Source of the DNA: a virus
Virus record (IMG/VR): IMGVR_UViG_3300032229_000335
Span: 1 to 27,469 of that record
Reading direction: 5' to 3' (one strand)
Length of the DNA stretch: 27,469 nt
Of this stretch, positions 22,120 through 27,469 are shown piece by piece. The position numbers and the translations under genes were made by a program. Within the stretch, counting starts at the first letter, position 1; each line of letters begins with the position of its first letter. Below the pieces are notes generated by a model that was given only the letters and a program-made list of their open reading frames with translations, ran no database searches and was not told where the DNA came from.

Positions 22120-23093
22120 CACATTAAGCCCCGGATGGTTGCCACCTGATCAGCTGAATAGGTGCCCGGCAACACCATTATTCGACCAATGGTGTAGCCG
22201 GGGTTGAGAGTGAGGGTGCCGGCTGATAGGGTTGCGCAACCGGCTGGTTTCTCGATCAGCGTGACGCCAGCGGTTGGGAGGCCGGTCATACTGGCGGAGT
22301 CGGCAAAGCGGGTGGCGGTCGCGCCGGCGGTTGGGATATACGAGTCAACTCGGTCGGTTTGCAGTTGCAGCCCCCAAATATCAATAGTCACCGCAGAGTA
22401 CGGACCAGCAATAGCTTTTCCATTTAGGCCAAACTGATATTGCATAAAATTAGACTTGGTTCCAGTTAAAGCCTTTGCAAAACTGTATCGGGCCCAGCTG
22501 TCTGTAATTGTAAAAACTTCTCCAGTATATGCTCCACCAAGGTCTGGCGCTAGGCCTGAATTTACTGCATAAATGCCTACGTTATTAGCGCCGGAGACTC
22601 TTTTTATCCAGGCTGAGGCTCCAACAACGCCCGAAGTAAACGAGGCTTGAGTCAAGCCAGAATTGCCATAAACATATGATTGACCCGTTGTCGCAATAGC
22701 CGCAATAGCCGCTCGTTCGACTGTCCCCGTTGATCCATCCGGCAGCGTCCCGCTGTAGGTTGATCGGACTGGCCCGCCGATCTGCGCCCAGCCAGTCGTT
22801 AGCGCTTCGCTACGTTGCAACCCATTTGTCGCTTGCCCCTCAAACAGCAATCCTCGCCGCGTCAGTGACACGGGATCAAAATCAAACCTCGCAACGTTTG
22901 TGCTGGCTGTTTGCAATAGGCCGTTGCTGCCAATAAACGTACCATTGCCGGAGCGAGTATGTGTAAGCGATCCACCAAGGCTGCCGTAATTTGTCAGCGT
23001 TCCTTGCAACCGAAACTGATAATCAACCAGTGCAGAGGGCTGGACAAATGCCAGCAGATCAACCGTCCCACCAAACAAAAAAGCGCTTTTCAT
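22119..23093 (-). CDS. Virion spike/fibre-like protein with lectin-like domain
   Basis: 324 residues from ATG 23093 (TGATG overlap with the previous stop). The segment ARFDFDPVSLTRRGLLFEGQ, ATNGLQRSEALTTGWAQIGG is the hallmark opening of phage head-spike/fibre domains, followed by a jelly-roll-like beta region (SAWIKRVSGANNVGIYAVNS, SWARYSFAKALTGTKSN, DIWGLQLQTDRVDSYIPTAG). It probably decorates the capsid or tail and may bind glycans. The centre of the gene (about 22440-22640) is clearly more AT-rich than the rest of the window, suggesting recent exchange. The C-terminus (AGTLTLNPGYTIGRIMVLPG) may be a separate small domain. Confidence 0.7.
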   Translation of the reverse strand: MKSAFLFGGTVDLLAFVQPSALVDYQFRLQGTLTNYGSLGGSLTHTRSGNGTFIGSNGLLQTASTNVARFDFDPVSLTRRGLLFEGQATNGLQRSEALTTGWAQIGGPVRSTYSGTLPDGSTGTVERAAIAAIATTGQSYVYGNSGLTQASFTSGVVGASAWIKRVSGANNVGIYAVNSGLAPDLGGAYTGEVFTITDSWARYSFAKALTGTKSNFMQYQFGLNGKAIAGPYSAVTIDIWGLQLQTDRVDSYIPTAGATATRFADSASMTGLPTAGVTLIEKPAGCATLSAGTLTLNPGYTIGRIMVLPGTYSADQVATIRGLM

Positions 23094-23485
23094 CAATACG
23101 ACTCCCGCACCTGGGCGGTGCTGGTGCCAGACGCCAGCAGGCCGTACCATGCTCCAGCTACGCCCGTGAAATCTGCCTGATCCAGGAACACCCCATTCCC
23201 GGCGGGGATTGTCACGAACGTGTTTGCAGTCGTCACCGGTGTGGCGCTGCCAATGCTGAGCGCCGCCCCTCCTGATGGGTTGAAAATTAGCAGCCTCTTC
23301 CTGCCCGCCCTCGCGGCCAGCAGCTGCACCGTCGTGGTCGAGGTTGCCACTGAGGTCTGAGCGTCAGCCGTTGGCAGGCCTAGCGCTGTGCCGCTACTGC
23401 TGCCGTCAAGCATAATTACCGGCAATGGATCCGCCGCGCTGACAGTCACGCCAACGTTGTTTTTCAGAAAATTCAGCAGACCCAT
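23093..23485 (-). CDS. Small virion protein of fibre/decoration type
   Basis: 130 residues. The first part (MGLLNFLKNNVGVTVSAADP) is an amphipathic helix and linker; the rest (TTVQLLAARAGRKRLLIFNP, ALSIGSATPVTT, NTFVTIPAGNGVFLDQADFT) has the beta-strand pattern of small phage decoration or fibre-attachment proteins with the R-x-x-L-x-I-x-N-P core. It directly precedes, and is coupled by TGATG to, the spike gene, so it may be the spike's anchor. Function inferred. Confidence 0.6.
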   Translation of the reverse strand: MGLLNFLKNNVGVTVSAADPLPVIMLDGSSSGTALGLPTADAQTSVATSTTTVQLLAARAGRKRLLIFNPSGGAALSIGSATPVTTANTFVTIPAGNGVFLDQADFTGVAGAWYGLLASGTSTAQVRESY

Positions 23486-23544
23486 AGCATCGACCTGAAG
23501 ATAAAGAATGTGGGGCCATAAGCTGACCCCGGGCTATCAAAGCG

Positions 23545-23886
23545 TCAAACGGTGATGCCGTTTAATACCACCACGCAGGTGGCATCGCCATCAGCGCAGG
23601 TGTTCAAGAACGCACCAATCAGGCTGTTGCCAGACGCTGAAGCGGTGACGTTTTTGTTGGTGTTGTTCCAATAAGCCTTTGCCCCCTGGCTGCCGCCGGT
23701 GCTGGCGCCCGTGGCCTTGGGCAGGGTGCGAACACCCTCCAGGCCGAACGTGCCCACCTCACCATTGGCCAGGGCCGTCACGGCGACACCAAACAGCGAC
23801 CCCACCAACGCACCACCACCAGAGGCAACGGCGTAAGGGGCGGCCAGGGAGACATAACGCCCCTCTTGGACAAGATTCGTGGCCAT
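23545..23886 (-). CDS. Capsid decoration protein (DUF2190)
   Basis: 113 residues. MATNLVQEGRYVSLAAPYAV, ASGGGALVGSLFGVAVTALA, GEVGTFGLEGVRTLPKA and AYWNNTNKNVT match the DUF2190 capsid-cement family. It follows the capsid gene in the lambda D role: trimers that stabilise the expanded shell. It has the strongest ribosome binding site in the window (23894-23901), fitting a protein needed in hundreds of copies. Confidence 0.85.
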   Translation of the reverse strand: MATNLVQEGRYVSLAAPYAVASGGGALVGSLFGVAVTALANGEVGTFGLEGVRTLPKATGASTGGSQGAKAYWNNTNKNVTASASGNSLIGAFLNTCADGDATCVVVLNGITV

Positions 23887-23893
23887 TAAACTA

Positions 23894-23901
23894 ACCTCCT
23901 T
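23894..23901 (-). promoter_or_regulatory. Consensus Shine-Dalgarno AAGGAGGT for the decoration protein
   Basis: AAGGAGGT on the minus strand ends seven bases before ATG 23886. Most other late genes rely on overlapping stop/start codons with weak sites, so this full consensus stands out and suggests boosted translation of the cement protein. Confidence 0.75.
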
Positions 23902-23922
23902 GAAGGTGAATTAGGGTTTTGA

Positions 23923-25974
23923 TCAGGTGCCGCTAGAGCGGTAGATGAAGCGATAATCGGTAACTGCGCAGCCAAAGTCGAAGCGGCTGAGCAGCGTTAC
24001 GCCATCAGGATCACGCTCGGGCACGTTCGTGATGCTCGGGCCGGGCTCATCTGCCAGGTAGCCATAGACCAAGCCATCGGTCTGGCCGGTAGCAGCGGCG
24101 TACCACTGAGTGGCGGAGCCGTCCAAGCGGGGCTCCACTATCAGCTGCATTGCACCCGCGTATGGGTTGGGGCCGGCAGCGCCGGTCAGCGCAGCCGGGG
24201 CGTAACCGTTCGGATACAGGAACTGCTGAGCCGTGCCCTCCAGGTCGCTGGGAACGATCAGGTAGTTAGGCACCAAATTGATTGCAACCCCGCTGATGTC
24301 GGTTTGTTTGCGCATGGCCTTCTTGGCTGCATTGACCCCAGCCACGCCAATAGCGCCGGTGCCGGTGTTGTTATGGCCAGCGGCAAAAAGCGCCAATCCA
24401 TCAACAGAGGTGGTGGCATTGCCGCTGATCAGTGCCCACACCAGATTGGACTCCAGCCGGCGGAAGCCGCGTCCCATGTAATTAGGGATGCGATTTAGGA
24501 AGCTCAGATCATCGTTGATGATCATCTGACGCGAGAAGAGAATTTTCTTCGCGTAGGTGGTGAGCTTCCAGGTGGCCGATGCTTCCTTGAGTGTGGCTTG
24601 GGTGTATTCACCTCCCTCAAGAAGTTGACTGGGGAGCATATCGGCAGCCATGATTACCCGCGTTGCGGACTTAAAGTCCGGCAGGTTCTGCTGGGATGAA
24701 ATCGCCTTCCAGGTGTGGGGCTCCTCCTCGTAAGCGGCCTGAAGGGTTTTGTTGGCCACATTGCTCAGCAGCAACGGAATGTCGCTGGTGCTGTGCATGG
24801 CGAACGAAATCAGATCGTTCCGGCTGCGCCCTCGGGGATTGAAACCGCGCGATTCCGCATACGTGCGGATCATGTCCATCATCGACCAACCGCGATAGTC
24901 AGCGGCCAGCGCGCGGTCTTCATCGCTGAATTTCATCCCCGGCGACGCCTTGGCCAGCACCGCACAACCGAGGGCCTTCACCAAGGTGTCGCCAGCGTCA
25001 CGGGTAACACTGACCTGCGCAGGGTGGCCGGCGGTGGTGGTGGTGAGCGTGGCGGCGTGGGCCCTCACGATCTCCACAGCGGCTTGAGCGAACGGCAGGC
25101 CGCCATCCACCAGGGCCTGGACACGATCAGCCGGCAGGCCAGCTTCAGCGGCACAGCGGCGGATCTGCGTCTCTCGCAGCAGGGCGGCGGCATCAAGGCG
25201 CTCAGGCTCGGGAGCGCTAGCAGCAACGGCAACAGGCGCAACGGGCGCAGCGGTCACCTCAGGAGTTGGAGTGGTGGCCGGGGGCGCCCCGGCCTGTGCC
25301 TGGTCAGTCATGGATTCATTCTCAGCAGGGGGGAGGATTTCTGCTCCTGCCGTCAACCTACCGACCGCACTCCATACCCTCAGCTCATCAGGAATACCGC
25401 TAAATCGTCCATTTGGCATTGGCGGCACACTGGCCCGCACATCCGCCGGAGCCGTCACCTCGTCCGCCAGGCCAACCGCTACAGCGGCCTCAGCGGTGAA
25501 CCACGTCCCGGCGCCGCTGTTGTTGTCCATCCATTGGGTAACCAGCTCAGGCGATTGGCCCGACCGCTTGGCGTAGGTGGCTCGGTAGCTCTCGGAATAG
25601 GTGTCGAGCATGTCCGCTCGGCTGCGCATCGCCGCCGCGTCACCCTGGGCGCCACCCCAGCAGTTGTGGACCATCATTAGGGCATTACTGGGCATGACAA
25701 TCTGGTCGCCCGCCATTGCAATCATTGATCCGGCCGACGCCGCCACGCCATCAATGACGACGGTTTTTTGCCCCTGATACCGGGCCAACATGCCGTGAAT
25801 TGCAACCCCGGCACCAGCATCCCCGCCATAGCTGAAAACGTTGACCGTCAGGTCACCGCTCAAGCCATCAAGCGCTGTTGCTACATCTTCGGCAAGAATA
25901 TCAATCCCAACATCCCCATAAAGCCTTAGCGACTGCTTCCCAGCAGCGGCTAATACTTTCACGCCCAGCATCAT
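23923..25974 (-). CDS. ClpP-like prohead protease fused to major capsid protein
   Basis: 683 residues. The N-terminal domain (about 1-170) is a ClpP-type serine protease: VNVFSYGGDAGAGVAIHGML, GVAASAGSMIAMAGD with Ser80, ALMMVHNCWGG with His103, WFTAEAAVAVGLADEV; the third catalytic residue is not clear. A Pro/Ala-rich linker and helical delta/scaffold-like segment (about 215-310) follows. The C-terminal 340 residues are an HK97-fold capsid subunit (FAMHSTSDIPLLLSNVANKT, MLPSQLLEGGEYTQATLKEA, GLALFAAGHNNTGT, YRFIYRSSGT). In one chain, the protease would cleave itself and the scaffold from the capsid part after assembly. Such fusions are known in some siphophages. Two adjacent ATGs (25974, 25971) overlap the portal stop. 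Confidence 0.9.
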   Translation of the reverse strand: MMLGVKVLAAAGKQSLRLYGDVGIDILAEDVATALDGLSGDLTVNVFSYGGDAGAGVAIHGMLARYQGQKTVVIDGVAASAGSMIAMAGDQIVMPSNALMMVHNCWGGAQGDAAAMRSRADMLDTYSESYRATYAKRSGQSPELVTQWMDNNSGAGTWFTAEAAVAVGLADEVTAPADVRASVPPMPNGRFSGIPDELRVWSAVGRLTAGAEILPPAENESMTDQAQAGAPPATTPTPEVTAAPVAPVAVAASAPEPERLDAAALLRETQIRRCAAEAGLPADRVQALVDGGLPFAQAAVEIVRAHAATLTTTTAGHPAQVSVTRDAGDTLVKALGCAVLAKASPGMKFSDEDRALAADYRGWSMMDMIRTYAESRGFNPRGRSRNDLISFAMHSTSDIPLLLSNVANKTLQAAYEEEPHTWKAISSQQNLPDFKSATRVIMAADMLPSQLLEGGEYTQATLKEASATWKLTTYAKKILFSRQMIINDDLSFLNRIPNYMGRGFRRLESNLVWALISGNATTSVDGLALFAAGHNNTGTGAIGVAGVNAAKKAMRKQTDISGVAINLVPNYLIVPSDLEGTAQQFLYPNGYAPAALTGAAGPNPYAGAMQLIVEPRLDGSATQWYAAATGQTDGLVYGYLADEPGPSITNVPERDPDGVTLLSRFDFGCAVTDYRFIYRSSGT

Positions 25975-27350
25975 GCAGTTGCAGCTTGCTTCAAACTACC
26001 GAAGGCTGACAGCTGCATCCCCTCCCACTTCTGCCGGTCCTGCTGATATTCAGCAAACACTTCCTCGGGATCCCTGCCTAACATCCGCTGCGCTTCGCTC
26101 AGGCTCATCAAGCCGCCCTGAATTGCCTCAATCATCATCGGGATTTCCTTCGTCGGGTCGATCATTTCCCGCCGTGGTGGTGTATGAATCCAGCTCACAC
26201 TTCCGCGTAACGCCCCCGTCATCCGCGCCAGGTCGTCATGCCAGCGGCACACTGGATTCAGCAGCTGCGGAACTGTGACCTTGCCCTGTAGGTACAGCAC
26301 CCGCCGCGCAAACTCCAGCCAGCCACCCCGAAAGCTGGAGTAGTTCACATTGGATAGATCACCCGTCAGGCTTTCGTATGTCACGTCATAGGCAACCGCC
26401 ACAGCACGCGCATATTCTTTATGGGTAGCAACAAAGTCGCCCGCGCCAGGTGGTGACGCAAACCTTATATCCTTCCCCGGCGGCAGGTGTTCAACGGCTC
26501 CAGGCTCCAGGCTGTCAAAATCAATTCCGGTTGTGCTACCAGCCTCAGAGGATTCGGTATCAACAACAAACGCAGCAAAACATGCAGCGATCTTTTCCCG
26601 CATCTGCATGGCTTCCCTGATTGTCCCCATATCCCGCAACGTCAGAATGGCCGCCGTTCCAAACGGGATCCCCATCCGCTGCCCCGGCCGGCGGCAATCA
26701 AAGTGCAAGATGATTTCATCCTTTGGTACAAACGTCGATGTGATCCTTACCCCATTACTCATTACCGTTTCGCCTGGGTGGCTATCGCGCAGCCAATAAC
26801 CCATCAGCCGCCCGTCGCTATCAAACTGCTGGCCGAACAGAATATTTGTTCCATTGTCCTTGTTGAAATCAAGCCAGTCCGGCTCCAGCACTTGCAGCTG
26901 CAGCGGCACCAGGCCCTTATCCATCAGCGGCGCATGGATCCGCTTGCGCACAATGCACGCACCGCGCACCGCTGTTGTCCTTGCAATAATTGATTGCAGG
27001 CCATACCAGTCACTGATGCCGTAGAAATCGCAATCTGTAGACTCCGCCCAATTTTTGAACGTTCGCTCATACTTCTTTGTTGCCCCTAGCGGTTTCGACA
27101 TAATGCCGTCACCGATCCAGTTCTGAACAATTACACTCACCGCTCTGCTCGCCAGGGGCTCATCATCCACCAACGACTGATGGCGTTTTACCAGCCACCA
27201 CCAGGCGGCCTTCAGGTCAGAATTAGGCCCTGAACTTGTCGCCCACCATCCTTCAGTTCTGCGCGTTTGCTTTGCGGCCTCAAACGCCTTGATCCGCAGC
27301 TGGGTCACCTCATCCCGCAGCCGTGCCAGCTCGCCGCCTTTCTTCGTCAT
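25971..27350 (-). CDS. B: Portal protein (lambda B family)
   Basis: 459 residues, near the usual length for lambda-type portals (about 500). Family features: AAWWWLVKRHQSLVDDEPLA, VIVQNWIGDGIMSKP, VLEPDWLDFNKDNGTNI, RPGQRMGIPFGTAAILTLRD, and the conserved YDVTYESLTGDLSNVNYSSF, RGGWLEFARRV. Twelve copies would form the DNA entry ring, docked by the terminase and head-tail connectors. It starts in an ATGA overlap with the gpW-like gene and ends in one with the protease/capsid gene. The GC content is lower than in the left half of the window. Confidence 0.93.
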   Translation of the reverse strand: MTKKGGELARLRDEVTQLRIKAFEAAKQTRRTEGWWATSSGPNSDLKAAWWWLVKRHQSLVDDEPLASRAVSVIVQNWIGDGIMSKPLGATKKYERTFKNWAESTDCDFYGISDWYGLQSIIARTTAVRGACIVRKRIHAPLMDKGLVPLQLQVLEPDWLDFNKDNGTNILFGQQFDSDGRLMGYWLRDSHPGETVMSNGVRITSTFVPKDEIILHFDCRRPGQRMGIPFGTAAILTLRDMGTIREAMQMREKIAACFAAFVVDTESSEAGSTTGIDFDSLEPGAVEHLPPGKDIRFASPPGAGDFVATHKEYARAVAVAYDVTYESLTGDLSNVNYSSFRGGWLEFARRVLYLQGKVTVPQLLNPVCRWHDDLARMTGALRGSVSWIHTPPRREMIDPTKEIPMMIEAIQGGLMSLSEAQRMLGRDPEEVFAEYQQDRQKWEGMQLSAFGSLKQAATA

Positions 27351-27469
27351 GTGCAGCGGCTCACGCTGAAATAGGTCCGCCGGATCCGTTGATTCGTGCC
27401 GGTCTCCTCCAGCTCGCCCGCCATGATCCGCTCCAGCTGCAGCATCTCCGCCAGGCTGCGATATTCCAC
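27347..27469 (-). CDS. W: Head-tail joining protein gpW-like, C-terminal part
   Basis: The frame open from the window edge reads VEYRSLAEMLQLERIMAGEL, then RIRRTYFSVSRCT and stops at 27349-27347, overlapping the portal ATG as ATGA. The R-S-L-x-E-M motif followed by a helix and a basic S-R-x end is the pattern of small gpW-type joining proteins, which sit between large terminase and portal in lambda-like phages. The N-terminal half is outside the window. Confidence 0.65.
   Translation of the reverse strand: MEYRSLAEMLQLERIMAGELEETGTNQRIRRTYFSVSRCT

Noticed and set aside
24715-25680. Long rightward frame (321 residues) opposite the protease/capsid gene
   Set aside because: Shadow of a well-supported structural gene; His/Arg/Gly-rich with no motifs.
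1-27469. CRISPR array, tRNA genes, insertion sequences or a diversity-generating retroelement
   Set aside because: No regularly spaced direct repeats other than the J C-terminus, no cloverleaf noticed in the intergenic gaps, no transposase or reverse transcriptase frame.

Overview
The window is GC-rich (about 60% or more by eye) and gene-dense, and reads as most of the genome of a temperate lambda-like siphophage or its prophage. Neither virus/host junction is visible. The host is most likely a cyanobacterium of the Synechococcus/Cyanobium type. This is an inference from the style of the phage sigma factor and the XRE-like protein, the abundance of GATC-centred palindromes (GGATCC, CGATCG, one GCGATCGC at 1080-1087), and general gene content. 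No host gene is present to prove it.

Left region (1-8204), control, integration and recombination. A leftward cluster holds a tiny membrane/HTH protein (1313-1504), a long coiled-coil protein (218-1210) and a DNA methyltransferase start broken by a 1-base frameshift (1-214). Running rightward from a divergent control region at about 1505-1628 are a large serine integrase (1629-3248), a strong inverted repeat just behind it (3271-3316), a probable XRE-like regulator, a RecE-like PD-(D/E)XK exonuclease, a RecT-like annealing protein, a ribbon-helix-helix protein and a full sigma-70 factor. Exonuclease to sigma are tightly coupled by overlaps. A leftward hypothetical gene overlaps the sigma 3' end. 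A zinc-finger/KilA-N protein follows.

Right region (8205-27469), the late operon, entirely on the minus strand and read right to left in lambda order: gpW (partial), portal, a fused ClpP-like protease/major capsid protein, DUF2190 decoration protein, two virion/spike proteins, an unknown, head-tail connector, tail terminator, a small protein, major tail protein, tail chaperone G with a T extension reached by -1 frameshifting, tape measure with a muralytic domain, two M-like proteins (one with an Ig-like tail), L, K, I, J, a conserved virion protein, two small membrane proteins and an L,D-transpeptidase-like lysis candidate. Nearly all late genes overlap by ATGA, GTGA or TGATG. The operon ends in three consecutive hairpins whose U-tracts face the minus strand.

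Together: integrase and regulators for lysogeny, a RecE/RecT recombination module co-expressed with a phage sigma factor that could redirect host RNA polymerase, and a complete head-tail-lysis operon. The large terminase and the 5' end of gpW lie beyond the right edge; the rest of the methyltransferase lies beyond the left edge.
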